Part shown: in pieces, positions 29,359-40,145 of the stretch
Position numbering within the stretch: the stretch's first letter is position 1
Layout of the letters: each line of letters begins with the position of its first letter
Source: Mesostigma viride
Lineage: Eukaryota > Streptophyta > Mesostigmatophyceae > Mesostigmatales > Mesostigmataceae
Direction: 5' to 3'
Assembly: GCA_009746045.1 (NCBI GenBank)
Contig: RPFO01000154.1
Coordinates: 5,142,146 to 5,206,145, forward strand
DNA: 64,000 bases
Made by a program: the position numbers and the translations under genes
Notes under the pieces: model-generated
Databases searched by the model: none
What the model saw: the letters and a program-made list of their open reading frames with translations, nothing else
What the model was told of the DNA's origin: nothing

Positions 29359-30067
29359 GACTCTCGTCGCTCCCACTGCTGGTGTCTGTCGAGCCTGGGC
29401 TGCTCCCGCGCCGCGCGCGTCTCTTCTCCTGGCGCTTGCTCTTCGGATGGCCCTTGCCCCCCTTGTCCTCGCGCTGGCTCTTCCCTTTCCTCGCGTCCCT
29501 CCTCTTCCCCCGCGCCAGGGCTTGCAACTCCGCTCCGATGAGCTCGCGGACGCCCGCCAGAAGGGCAGCATTCTCTGCCAGCTTTCGGTTCCTGCCCTGA
29601 GACTTCTTTCCCTTGGCGCGAGCAGCAGCAGGGGCCAGCTGCTCGCGCGCGTCCAAAAAATCCTCAGAGCTCGTCGCGTCCTCCTCTTCCTCGTCGGTGC
29701 CGTTGCTGGGAGGATCCTTTCGGGTCCTTTCGCCCCTGGCTGGACCAGTCTTCCCCTTGCCCCCAGTGGCCACTGGGGGCTTCTTCATCTCTAGAGTAAT
29801 GGCCTTGCACAACATGGAACCCATGTCGGAATCACTTGACCCCTCACTAATCTGGAGCCCTGCAGTCTTGAGAAACTGTCCCAAGGATGTCAAACGACCC
29901 TCAGACATAGTAGTAAGCCTTTGGGCCCAGTTTGGACCGAGATACTCAGTCAAGAACTTCAAAGTCGTTAACAGCTCCTTGCCCCCCTGAAAATACGATT
30001 TTTTCACATTTAATAAGAAATCTCGGTCTACTGCCTCAAGGGTGGTGTCTTCGTGATCACTAGCCAT
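28565..30067 (-). pseudogene. gag with SR-rich domain, copy 3 (in-frame TGA)
   Basis: Starts at the ATG at 30067-30065 (MASDHED...). The N-domain, acidic linker, basic helix and Ser run are as in copy 2. The codon after SES is TGA (29288-29290), identical to copy 1. Beyond it the RS domain and the C-terminal domain (AWRLLVKDRDDRVLPLQ ... KKDK-stop at 28565) stay open. So two of the four gag segments carry the TGA and two carry AGA. Confidence 0.75.
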
Positions 30068-30308
30068 TATAGAATTCAAAGATGAAGAAATTTCTCACAA
30101 CTAGGCTCAATATTCCGCAATCTTGGAGACTGAGAAAAATTTCGGACTGAAAATTTGTCACTCAGTTCTACCTTGCGGACTTTTACTCCCGTTGCGCAAA
30201 TCCGTCAAAACTTGGTGCGAAAACCGTCAAAATGTTGTCGGCTATTGTCTCACGATTAGTTTGACAACAACTTTGTCAAAAACGGTGAAGTATTGCTCTA
30301 GTTGTGTT

Positions 30309-30792
30309 GAAAACTGATAAGCTGGCTTGGCAGCCATCACCACCTTGAAATACATTGCATCAACGTTGCATCCGTGACACACGCAAGTGCGGCGCCCCGC
30401 TGGCGCGGCGCTCCATGTAAGAATGACCTCAGAATACTACTGTACTAGATCTAGGACCCTGATACTACTATGATGTCACACATGTTCTGTCATGCCAGAA
30501 CCGTTCAGCAACCACCTGGCATATCTTGAGGGTCCCTGGATACTAGTTGAAGTAGATTGAACTCGTTTGAACTAGTTTGTACTACCTGTACTAACTTTGA
30601 ACTAGTTCGAACTACATCTGAGGCCCATCCAAGGCTGTCAGACCCTCCAGAGAGGGCGTGGCCACCCCGTTTGGCTCCCGCATGTCGACTTGCACCACTG
30701 GGCAACGGTGTAGCGCCTCCAAGGTAGCGGCGCACCTCCATCCCTCCGCTCCCCCAGGCAAAATCAGGGAATCCCGATCGTAAGATCAATCA
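30309..30792 (-). repeat. A repeat, copy E (A1 of element copy 3)
   Basis: 484 bp with the same 25-base deletion as copy D. Its outer end TGATTGATC abuts copia gag code at 30793. Confidence 0.92.
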
Positions 30793-31680
30793 GTGGCTAG
30801 AGGACATGGAGTTGGTTGTGCTCTCCGTGGACCCCACTGTCAACCTAGTGCAAGTGTTTCACTCGTCCACGTGCAACAGGGACTCATCAGAGCGTGTCAG
30901 GGAAAAGGCTAGGACTGGTGTCAAGGATAAGCTAACCTGGGCACAGTTCCTGGATGGGTTGAGGGAGGAGTTCTCTGACAAGGTTCTCAACCTCACCAAC
31001 TATTATAAACATCAGTATGACACCTTTGAGATAGTGGGCCCTGTGGCAGAGGAATGAGCTAGGCTCAACCGTATCAGGGACAAGGGGGCCAAGTATGGCT
31101 TCCTGGTCACAGATAGGGCCTTGGCAGATTATTTCCTGGACCGTATGGGGCTGAGTGTGGATGGTAGGAACAGTGCCCGCATGTTTCTTAACCAGACTGA
31201 TGGCTCCTTGCGTGCTCTGGAGCTTGTAATCCTCAGCATAAGGAAGCCAGATCCTGCCTGCAAAGCTATCCAGTCCCATGGCAGCAATGCCACCTCCGCC
31301 GTGCAGGGCCAAGGTGATGTCCCCGGGTACCCAGCCCGTGATGGGGCAAGGCCTAACAAGCGTAAGCGCTTCAGGCGCCAGAGGCAGGGGGCTCAGGGTG
31401 GCAAGGGTGCAGGTTCCCAAGGAGGGGTTGGGAGCCAACAAGCTGGTGGTCAGCAGGGTAAGGGTGGCCAGGGGCAAGGCAAGGGCCAAGCTCAAGGCAA
31501 CCAGGGCAAGCAGGGTGGGCAGTCTCAGGGAGGCCAGGGGAAGCCTGGCAAGGGTGGGGCTGGGTCTGGAAAGAAGGGTGGAGCATGCTTTGTGTGTGGC
31601 AAGGAAGGTCACTGACGACGTGAGTGCCCTGACAGGAAGGCCAAGCCTGCTGGAGCAGGGGGCCAGTCTGGGCAGCAGTG
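30793..31680 (+). pseudogene. gag C-terminal part and zinc knuckle of copia copy 2
   Basis: Gag resumes as WLEDMELVVLSVDPTVNLVQ, LTWAQFLDGLREEFSDK. An in-frame TGA at 31055-31057 separates it from ARLNRIRDKGAKYGFLV and DRMGLSVDGRNSARMFL. A Gln/Gly/Lys-rich tail follows. The knuckle reads C-F-V-C-G-K-E-G-H, then TGA, then R-R-E-C, so the CX2CX4HX4C spacing is intact apart from the stop in place of a residue. It binds the element RNA in working relatives. Confidence 0.75.
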
Positions 31681-31729
31681 ACTAGCTACATCATCCCCTG
31701 TAAATAGTCAATCACCCCTTGGGGAAGGT

Positions 31730-32440
31730 GTGCTGGATGTACATAAGGACGGGGGTGTGCCCCTTGTGCAGCACCAAGGGTGTAAAGATGTTGTTCTTCC
31801 ACTGGATTGCAATAACAATGCTGCAGCTGAATTCCCTATGCCTCATGCAGGTGGTGGGTCTCCAGCAGGTGCTGGCCTGGAGGGCCAAGGGACCTTGCTG
31901 GAAGGGCCTGGAGCGGTCCAGGGTGCAGGGCCTGGCTTGGGGCGTCAGGATGGCCTGCAGGGAAGCCCTGGAACCTCAGGAGTGGATCATGTGTCCCCAC
32001 ACACGGTTCAGACGTCTCGCCAGGTCAGTACTGAGAGAGTGCTGAGCTATGCTGAGGCTGGCCATAGGTTGCCTCACATGTTTGGGCATTCTGGGCAGGC
32101 TGCAATGTTTGCTTGGAAGCTAGGTAGGGAGCCTTTATGGGAGGCATGCCAGGCTGCTGCTGAGAACTGTGGTTGCCAGGAGAATGCTGTTCACCCACCT
32201 CAGTCCCATGCTAGGGAGCCTGCTAGGGAGCGTGGCGACATCCAGATGGATATCCAGCATATCACGGGCTTGTATATATTGGTGGGAGTGGACAGGTTCA
32301 GCAGATACAGACTGATAGACGTTCTGCCTGGTATGCAGGAGCACCACTTGTTTTTGGGTATGAAGGCCCTGGTCCCAGGCTTTGGGGTATGCAAGAGTGT
32401 GCAGGCAGACTTGCAGTTTGACTGTTTGCTCAAGCATCAG
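31730..32440 (+). CDS. integrase N-terminal part, copia copy 2 (interrupted at 32440)
   Basis: A Gly/Pro-rich linker is followed by the zinc-binding segment (HMFGHSGQAAM ... CQAAAENCGC) and the catalytic core start (GDIQMDIQHITGLYILVGVDRFSRY). The next part, GVCKSVQADLQFDCLLKHQ, supplies the second Asp. The LTR element inserted after the codon for Gln at 32438-32440. The same frame resumes after the target duplication at 37331 (DQLPCKLVVVPRES) and supplies the Glu (GQQGAVERS). Confidence 0.8.
32436..32440. repeat. ATCAG target-site duplication, left
   Basis: Matches ATCAG at 37329-37333 on the other side of the LTR element. Confidence 0.9.
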
Positions 32441-33229
32441 TGTCAGAGTATGTTTATACCTGGCTGCCCTACCTAGCTTTTAGGCCCTTGCCTGAATTGA
32501 GGGGGGAGAGACTGTTTGCCCTACCTGCGTAGTGTCTTCACTTTAGGCATTGTGCAAGGGGGGTGTCAGAGGTGAATTTCACCCTGTGTGCCCAACTGCC
32601 TGTTTACATTTGTAGTGTCTGGCCATCATGTTGTAAACGGAGGTATTAGGGTTGCGTCCCTAACAATCGCACCCGCCTGCCGTCTTTCTGGCCGATAATT
32701 AAATAGGCTTCTTGGTAGGGCCCGCCGTGAGCTTTCCGGCACAACTTACAGCACTGAATATAGTGCAGTATAGCAAAAGTTATGCAGTGCCGAAGTTGTA
32801 ATTCCGGCACAATACTTTGCGTACCTTAGGTGCCGATGGTACTATCCTCGGCCGAATATTCCGTGTTGGATATTTCGTATGACTGAATCCAGTTCTAGAT
32901 GCATTGTATGCCGTGTTAGTTGCTTGACGTCTGGCGTTCTCCTAATCGTCAATTGTATAATCGACAGCTGGCAACTTGTGCAGAATATTCTAGAAGGTGC
33001 ACCGCTGCCCCAATGTGCCTTGATAAGGAAGTGACGCACCTACGTTGCACTTACCTTGCAGTCCGAGCCCAGTGTGGCTATGGATGCTATGGTCCCCACC
33101 CGGGAACCGCACCATGGCTTTGGCGGTGAAACGGTGGCAGTCCGTAACCTAAATATGCAATGAATAAACTGATTATCAATTGTCTCAATCAGTTTTGACG
33201 ACCAAGGAATTATATGAAAATTTCTGACA
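32441..33229. repeat. left LTR of the non-autonomous element (789 bp)
   Basis: TGTCAGA...TCTGACA. Nearly identical to 36543-37328; differences include CTTCTTGG against CTTGG (3 bp) and a few substitutions, so the insertion is young. About 125 bp from its start it contains a second AAGGGGGGTGTCAGAG, a copy of the PPT/LTR junction. Confidence 0.93.
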
Positions 33230-33696
33230 CAAAGCCATTACAGAATTCACCCTATGGACGTCAATTAGCGAGACCCGCCTGAAAATGGCGAGAGACGTAA
33301 TGTATTTCATGCATTATTATGGTTCGGAAGTTCGCGGCCGTGAGTCGCGTAATATTTGCTGGTCAGGCGTCTTGTTGAAGTCCTGCTGGCCGGCGCGTTT
33401 CCTGGAACCAGTCGCGGCTGGAGTCGCGGAAGTTTATATAAAACAATTTCCGGAATATTTCACATGTCGTCAGGCGTCGTTGGTTGAAGCCGGAGCCATA
33501 TAATGAGCTCAGGTTCAAACCCTGCGGCCGGCGATGTCGCAAGCTAATTTTTTGGTATTTTTTCGGGCAACGCAGCGTGGAGCTGCGAATTTTGTGCCGG
33601 AACCTGTCACTGGCCTATGCCAGTATGGGGAGTAATATGTGGTCGGCTGACCGGACGTTTATCGCGGGATTAATAAGACGTGCATAGTCCACGCAG
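33230..33696. other. interior of the non-autonomous LTR element, left part
   Basis: No coding signal beyond short chance ORFs; no tRNA-complementary TGG primer site follows the LTR directly (the sequence is CAAAGCCATT). Confidence 0.4.
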
Positions 33697-34758
33697 TGTC
33701 ACGTCCGTGATCATTTACGTCCGTGCACTCAAGAAGTTACGCGGTTGCCGTAATCGGAATCGTTACCGACGTTTGGTTGGTTCCGATTCAGTAGGCCGCA
33801 GGCTTTGTTCCTTGGGCCGGTGTGGAGCGCCGCGCCGGAAAGGCCTGAATTTCTAGAGTGACAGTCTTAGGTGACCTGACTTAGGTTCAGGCGCAAGACT
33901 TTGGGGCGCAAAGCCTTGGTGGCTTGCGCAATATTCCGGTGCGTGACATTTGGCAGTTATGAATCTTTTGTATTGTCCAGACGGAATGATGTTCAGTCCA
34001 TCTGACAAAGCTAGATACGCAGATCGTAGTGTGCGGTGTGCTGGCTCGCACGTGGTTGTCGAACAGACTTGCTCTGCATTTTGCTGGCAGTCTAACTGCA
34101 CGTCAGGCGGCTTGCTGGCAAATGCGACAGCGCATGGATGCCGGGATTTTTGGAGGTATTTAGGAGCAGCGCAGCGGCCATGGTGGTCGTTGTTCGCTCG
34201 TTTCTCTCCCTCACAACTAGTTTGTTGTCTTCATGGGGTTAAACTTCTCGAACAGCCCGGAGCAGCCCCCGTGAGTGGTTGCATGTCGTTGCCATGACGA
34301 TGGTTGATAAGATTGACAATGGTTTGATCCGGTTGGGATGTTGTTGGCATTGTGGACGAGAAACGTTCTGCTGACCCGGGAACAGTCCCGGGAAAGGGCC
34401 GGTTCGTCGTTGGCCAGTGTGCCAGTAACTGGGACATGAGCGCAGAGTCACACAGTTGATATAGATTATGACGTAAGTAAACACTGTTGCGCCACAGTGG
34501 CGTCATGGTCGGTCTGTGGTGATTTCGATGGGTCTCAAGGATATGTAGTTACTCTTACAGTTGCGGCAGCACAACTCGGCATTCATTGTAATTTGTCAAA
34601 TGTTATGGAATGAATGGTTTGGGCATTGCTTTCATCATAAAGCATTATTGCAATCTTCATAATATAAATATCGGCTGGCTGCGCTGCCTGTCATGAAGGT
34701 GGTGGTGCCGTCAAGGACCACACCTATCATTTCCACTTTATTTAAACGAGCGAACAAC
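33697..34758. repeat. 1.06-kb direct repeat, copy 1 (inside LTR element)
   Basis: Runs from TGTCACGTCCGTGATC to GAGCGAACAAC and recurs at 35113-36176 with only a few indels (for example one C fewer near 35683 and a 3-4 bp TTAA gain near 36008 in copy 2). Together with the 354-bp spacer it could be a small TRIM-like element with long repeats, followed by the possible primer site TTGGCGGGTTCAG. No matching target duplication was seen, so simple duplication is also possible. Confidence 0.85.
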
Positions 34759-35112
34759 CCTTGGCGGGTTCAGTTCGGACAGCCTGAGCCGGAGATATAC
34801 CCAAGCTGCTTGCAGAATCAAGCACTTGGAAGAGGATTAAGCTTATCCTTTAAAAAGCTATGAAGAGGATTAGGCTTATCCTTGAAAAAGCCATGAAGAG
34901 GATTATGCTTATCCTTGAAAAAGCACTGAAGAGGTTATTGCTTAGCCTATTTGAAAAGCATGTGTGGTCCTGTCGTGGGAATTTTTTTTCCCTATGTGAT
35001 CCTCTTTTTGACTTTTTGGCTCTTCCTTTTTTCGAGCTAAAAAGTGGGGGGGAATATAGTGGATCACACACAAGAGTACTCTATTGCTATGGATGCACGC
35101 AAACGCGACAGC
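34759..35112. other. spacer between the 1.06-kb repeats
   Basis: Contains four diverged tandem units of about 33 bp (GAAGAGGATTA-GCTTATCCTT-GAAAAAGC, 34828-34960) with internal dyad symmetry (GGATTAxGCTTATCC). A T/C tract and the purine run AAAAAGTGGGGGGG, which resembles a polypurine tract, follow. Confidence 0.6.
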
Positions 35113-36176
35113 TGTCACGTCCGTGATCATTTACGTCCGTGCACTCAAGAAGTTACGCGGTTGCCGTAATCGGAATCGTTACCGACGTTTGGTTGGTTCC
35201 GATTCAGTAGGCCGCAGGCTTTGTTCCTTGGGCCGGTGTGGAGCGCCGCGCCGGAAAGGCCTGAATTTCTAGAGTGACAGTCTTAGGTGACCTGACTTAG
35301 GTTCAGGCGCAAGACTTTGGGGCGCAAAGCCTTGGTGGCTTGCGCAATATTCCGGTGCGTGACATTTGGCAGTTATGAATCTTTTGTATTGTCCAGACGG
35401 AATGATGTTCAGTCCATCTGACAAAGCTAGATACGCAGATCGTAGTGTGCGGTGTGCTGGCTCGCACGTGGTTGTCGAACAGACTTGCTCTGCATTTTGC
35501 TGGCAGTCTAACTGCACGTCAGGCGGCTTGCTGGCAAATGCGACAGCGCATGGATGCCGGGATTTTTGGAGGTATTTAGGAGCAGCGCAGCGGCCATGGT
35601 GGTCGTTGTTCGCTCGTTTCTCTCCCTCACAACTAGTTTGTTGTCTTCATGGGGTTAAACTTCTCGAACAGCCCGGAGCAGCCCCGTGAGTGGTTGCATG
35701 TCGTTGCCATGACGATGGTTGATAAGATTGACAATGGTTTGATCCGGTTGGGATGTTGTTGGCATTGTGGACGAGAAACGTTCTGCTGACCCGGGAACAG
35801 TCCCGGGAAAGGGCCGGTTCGTCGTTGGCCAGTGTGCCAGTAACTGGGACATGAGCGCAGAGTCACACAGTTGATATAGATTATGACGTAAGTAAACACT
35901 GTTGCGCCACAGTGGCGTCATGGTCGGTCTGTGGTGATTTCGATGGGTCTCAAGGATATGTAGTTACTCTTACAGTTGCGGCAGCACAACTCGGCATTCA
36001 TTGTAATTAATTGTCAAATGTTATGGAATGAATGGTTTGGGCATTGCTTTCATCATAAAGCATTATTGCAATCTTCATAATATAAATATCGGCTGGCTGC
36101 GCTGCCTGTCATGAAGGTGGTGGTGCCGTCAAGGACCACACCTATCATTTCCACTTTATTTAAACGAGCGAACAAC
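35113..36176. repeat. 1.06-kb direct repeat, copy 2
   Basis: See 33697-34758. It is preceded by GCACGCAAACGCGACAGC, and the same 18 bases recur shortly after it (36199-36216), so this copy plus a 22-bp tail is bracketed by an 18-bp direct repeat. Confidence 0.85.
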
Positions 36177-36542
36177 AAGTGATAGGCCAGGATATAATGG
36201 CACGCAAACGCGACAGCAGATGCCCAATGCGAAAACGAGGGGATCAGACCGAGAGCAGGCGTTCAGGCCGGGAGCAACTTTTTGCACCGAGTATCGCCGC
36301 CATTACCACCTGCACGATCAAAGTGCTACTCCACCAAGACCAAGAATTCTTTGCTGCTTCATCGAGCCAAGTTCGGCAATCCATCCAAGACGACATCTAC
36401 TTTTATGCTGCGTTTTTTTTTTTTTTTTTTTTTTTTTTTCAGGAATGGTTTGGCCGTGGCCCTTGCCACGAGCAATGTGTTTTCTTCCCCGTGCTGATAG
36501 CAATGGTAGCACTGTTTTGACGGGCTAGCCATGTAAGGGGGG

Positions 36543-37328
36543 TGTCAGAGTATGTTTATACCTGGCTGCCCTACCTAGCTTTTAGGCCCTTGCCTGAATT
36601 GAGGGGGGAGAGACTGTTTGCCCTACCTGCGTAGTGTCTTCACTTTAGGCATTGTGCAAGGGGGGTGTCAGAGGTGAATTTCACCCTGTGTGCCCAACTG
36701 CCTGTTTACATTTGTAGTGTCTGGCCATCATGTTGTAAACGGAGGTATTAGGGTTGCGTCCCTAACAATCGCACCCGCCTGCCGTCTTTCTGGCCGATAA
36801 TTAAATAGGCTTGGTAGGGCCCGCCGTGAGCTTTCCGGCACAACTTACAGCACTGAATATAGTGCAGTATAGCAAAAGTTATGCGGTGCCGAAGTTGTAA
36901 TTCCGGCACAATACTTTGCGTACCTTAGGTGCCGATGGTACTATCCTCGGCCGAATATTCCGTGTTGGATATTTCGTATGACTGAATCCAGTTCTAGATG
37001 CATTGTATGCCGTGTTAGTTGCTTGACGTCTGGCGTTCTCCTAATCGTCAATTGTATAATCGACAGCTGGCAACTTGTGCAGAATATTCTAGAACGTGCA
37101 CCGCTGCCCCAATGTGCCTTGATAAGGAAGTGACGCACCTACGTTGCACTTACCTTGCAGTCCGAGCCCAGTGTGGCTATGGATGCTATGGTCCCCACCC
37201 GGGAACCGCACCATGGCTTTGGCGGTGAAACGGTGGCAGTCCGTAACCTAAATATGCAATGAATAAACTGATTATCAACTGTCTCAATCAGTTTTGACGA
37301 CCAAGGAATTATATGAAAATTTCTGACA
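36543..37328. repeat. right LTR of the non-autonomous element (786 bp)
   Basis: Pairs with 32441-33229; followed by ATCAG and then copia integrase code in frame. Confidence 0.93.
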
Positions 37329-39545
37329 ATCAGGACCAGCTGCCTTGTAAGCTGGTAGTAGTCCCCAGGGAGAGTCATGGGCAGCAAGGGGCTGTAGAAA
37401 GATCCATACGTGAGGTGAAGACAGTGGTGCTAGCAGCAGAGTCAGTGCCACTTGTGGCATCTGCCTTAGAGAGGGCAGCCTGGTGTAAGGGGATAGAAGA
37501 GCAGCTGAACCACAGGGTTAATTATTACTTTGATGGTGTGGCTGTCTCTCCCCTGGCCCTGCAGTATAGCTTATTACCTGAAAACGTGGTGCAGGCCAGT
37601 CTTAGGAAGGCAGATAGGTTATTTGCCCAGCTGAGACGTAAGGACAAGAACTGGAATGTGCTGAGGCCTCAGGTGGGGCTGAAGGTCAGGATGTGGAAGG
37701 AACCATCTATTCCAGGCAAGCGGGGGAAGTGGCAGGATGGGGTTGTCACTCGTGTGGAAGAAGCTAACAGATCTTGCCTGGTGGCTTTGGAAAAGGATCC
37801 AAGGCACGTGTACAGGTTGTCCTGGGCTCATGTCAAGGAAAGAAGGCCACATGCAATCTGGCCTGCAGACGGGCCAGGCCCTCCCAGCTGGGTTGAGGAG
37901 CCAGGCCAGAGCCAGGCAGCAGCAGCTAACAATCCTCTGGTGGTGGATGATGGTCTGTCCCTGCTGGAAGATGACGAGCAGGAGGAGGCTGCTGAAGCAA
38001 CTGTCACAAGGCCAGAGGGGACGGGGCAGCCACCTAAGGCCCGGGGGCCTCTCATGGCGGACGTCATCCGAGCACTCATGCGCAGCAAACATGATCCCAA
38101 GGTATCCAAGCTCACGGGGTGGGGGTCGTGCTGGGCAGCTACAATGGAGGTAGATACCAACTCACAGGTGTCTGTCATCAGGGAAGAGGATGCTGTAGGC
38201 TTACAGATGTCCCATCCCAGTTGCCTTGCTGTGTCTGATTTCTCAGGAAAGGTGTCCATGAAGATCCTTGGGGAAGTGAGTGTGCCTATCTTAGGGGTGC
38301 CCACCACGTTCTGTGTGGTAGAGGGCTATCAGGGGCCTGCCATTCTGGGACAGAACTTCTTGTGCATGCCAGGGGTTACTTTGACCTCTGATGAGTTGGC
38401 ACTAGAAGGCAGGGGCAGCCTCCCCCTTGAAAGATATCACTATTCCCAGGGTCTTGCAGTGGCGGTGAAGGCTGTTAAGAGTCAGCCAGCTGAGGGTCCT
38501 CAAGGTCAGGAGCCCATAGCTGAGGACCTGTTGATCATCCCAACCACCTTTGATCCACGGCAGTTAGGGGTAAACAGGTACCAGATAGCTGCTCACAGTC
38601 CTATTCCCTGGCGCCAGCTAGTCGAGATGATGCAAAGCCCCAAGATGGCTAAGGCATGGACTCTTGGCTTTGTTGCTTCTGGGCATGAGTGGATAGTTTC
38701 CAACTGTGCAGAACCTGTGGATGAGCTGCCAGAAGTTCACCAGCTGCTCAGATTGATGTTTGTCCTCAAGCTCAAGGAGGTAGATGGTGTCCAGGTGCCA
38801 CATGTCAGACCAGTTGTAACCGAGTATCATGGCACTGGCCAGTTGTTAGATGAGGAGCTCTATACTCCAGGGATGCTGCATGACACGTGGAGGATTCTGC
38901 TGTGTATATTTCTGTCTTTTCTGGTTAAGGGTGTGCCCTATAGCTCTGTGCTGATTGATTTCAAGAGGGCTTTTCTCAAGGGTGACCAAGATCAGGCTAG
39001 GCAGACTTGGAGAGATATCCCTCCTTTCTTTGTGACTGTACCTGCTGTATGGAGAGCAGAGATAAAGGCCAGGTACCTGAGAATTCTGAAAGGGTTGGAA
39101 GGTCTCAGGTCCAGTCCCATTATCTGGAGAAAGAGCCTAGAGAAATTCTTGAAGAATACTTGTGGGTTTTCTGTGTCTCCAGTGGATCCCTGTTTGTTCC
39201 AAGGGTCCCACAATGGCCTTCCTGTCTTTGCCTCACTGCATGGTGATGACCTGCATCTCATAGGTCCACCAGACTGGGTTGAGGCTGTTTGGCTAAGATC
39301 CAGAAGCGGTTTGAGCTGGGTAAGATACAGCACATGGTGGAGAATGAGCCTATGGTCTTCTGTGGCATGCAGGCTACGTTGTTCCAAGCCAAGGGCTCGT
39401 GGTTCATCAGGATGGAGGGTGGTAAGGACTACCCACAGCAGATTGTAGATGCATTGCAGGAGCCCATCACGCAGGCTAGGTGTGCTACCATCAGGGGCAT
39501 GCTGGCATGGCTTGCAAGTATATGTGCCCCTGACTTGCTGGTTTG
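37329..39545 (+). CDS. pol of copia copy 2: integrase C-part, protease, RT (frameshift near 39285)
   Basis: Order: integrase Glu region (SHGQQGAVERSIREVK) and its SH3-like end (GLKVRMWKEPSIPGKRGKW); an acidic linker; an aspartic-protease domain (MEVDTNSQVSVI, with PAILGQNFL as the flap-side motif, 38150-38370); then RT (LIDFKRAFLKGD, GLEGLRSSPIIW, FASLHGDDLHLIG). Protease thus follows integrase and the RT box is HGDD, as in copia copy 1. One indel near 39285 moves RT into the frame of 39289-39546 (LAKIQKRFELGK, MVFCGM), where a stop precedes RNase H. Confidence 0.87.
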
Positions 39546-40145
39546 AGTCGACTTACTGATTCCCAGCTGGTTGAGGTGGGTGCTGAGAGTGTGGTGCAGG
39601 CTGTCATGATGTCTCCCCCTCTTATACTGGGTCCTGTGGATTTGTACAAGCCCCTTGACATGGTTCTCTATGTGGACAGTTCTATGGACAATAGGAAGGT
39701 CACAGAGGTCAGGGGCAGGGCAGCAGCATTAGTTACCCTGGAGCAAGATCACACCTCACTTGTTACCTGGTACAGTCGGTTGCAGAACAGGGTTACACCC
39801 AGCAGTGATATTGCTGAGTGCAGGGCAATCTGTGAAGGGCTGCATACTGCTCTTTACTTGAGGGAGCTCTTCTACCAGCTATGTCAAGTGGCTTCCTGTA
39901 GGTTGCAGCTGCACACACTGGTGAGGACTGATAGCATGGGCATGGTGCAATTTGTGCACAGGCAGCTGGCCAGGAGCAGGGACCTTGACTACTTGTTGCT
40001 CAAGGAGATGTCCTACCTAGCTCACATTGAACATGTGCCTGGTGTGGACAACCCTGCAGATGCCCTCACCAAGCTGGAGGAGAAGGCGGAGCGGCAGTAC
40101 CCCCTGCTCCGTGGGCTCATGGACCCCTTACACGGGCGGCCATAG
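39543..40145 (+). CDS. RNase H of copia copy 2
   Basis: It aligns throughout with 7090-7690 of copia copy 1. Catalytic positions are LYVDSSMDN, SDIAECRAI, VRTDSMGM and the final NPADALTK. A one-base shift at about 39545 separates it from RT. The stop is at 40143-40145. The first residue is encoded by a TTG and is internal to the polyprotein, not a start. Confidence 0.87.
   Translation: MSRLTDSQLVEVGAESVVQAVMMSPPLILGPVDLYKPLDMVLYVDSSMDNRKVTEVRGRAAALVTLEQDHTSLVTWYSRLQNRVTPSSDIAECRAICEGLHTALYLRELFYQLCQVASCRLQLHTLVRTDSMGMVQFVHRQLARSRDLDYLLLKEMSYLAHIEHVPGVDNPADALTKLEEKAERQYPLLRGLMDPLHGRP

Larger units (their letters stand above)
24960..30792 (-). mobile_element. PAT/DIRS-like retrotransposon family 1, copy 3 (A1-gag-pol-B1-A2-B2, minus strand)
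   Basis: Read on the minus strand: A1 30792-30309; gag from 30067; pol to about 25830; B1 25725-25636; A2 25580-25097; a short linker; B2 25061-24972. This is the complete split-direct-repeat layout of PAT-type elements. Both A copies lack the same 25 bases relative to copies A-C, so A1 and A2 were made from one template. It lies inside the gag of copia copy 2; no target duplication is evident, as expected for recombinase-mediated insertion. Pol has a 391-bp internal deletion, so this copy cannot move on its own. Confidence 0.9.
32441..37328. mobile_element. non-autonomous LTR retrotransposon (4888 bp, no pol)
   Basis: Two long terminal repeats (32441-33229 and 36543-37328), both starting TGTCAGA and ending TCTGACA, are flanked by the 5-bp duplication ATCAG. 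A purine tract AAGGGGGG precedes the right LTR. The 3.3-kb interior has no gag or pol; it contains a 1.06-kb duplicated segment, a short linker, and a T27 run. Such elements depend on enzymes of a related full element. The insertion splits the integrase of copia copy 2 in frame. Confidence 0.92.
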
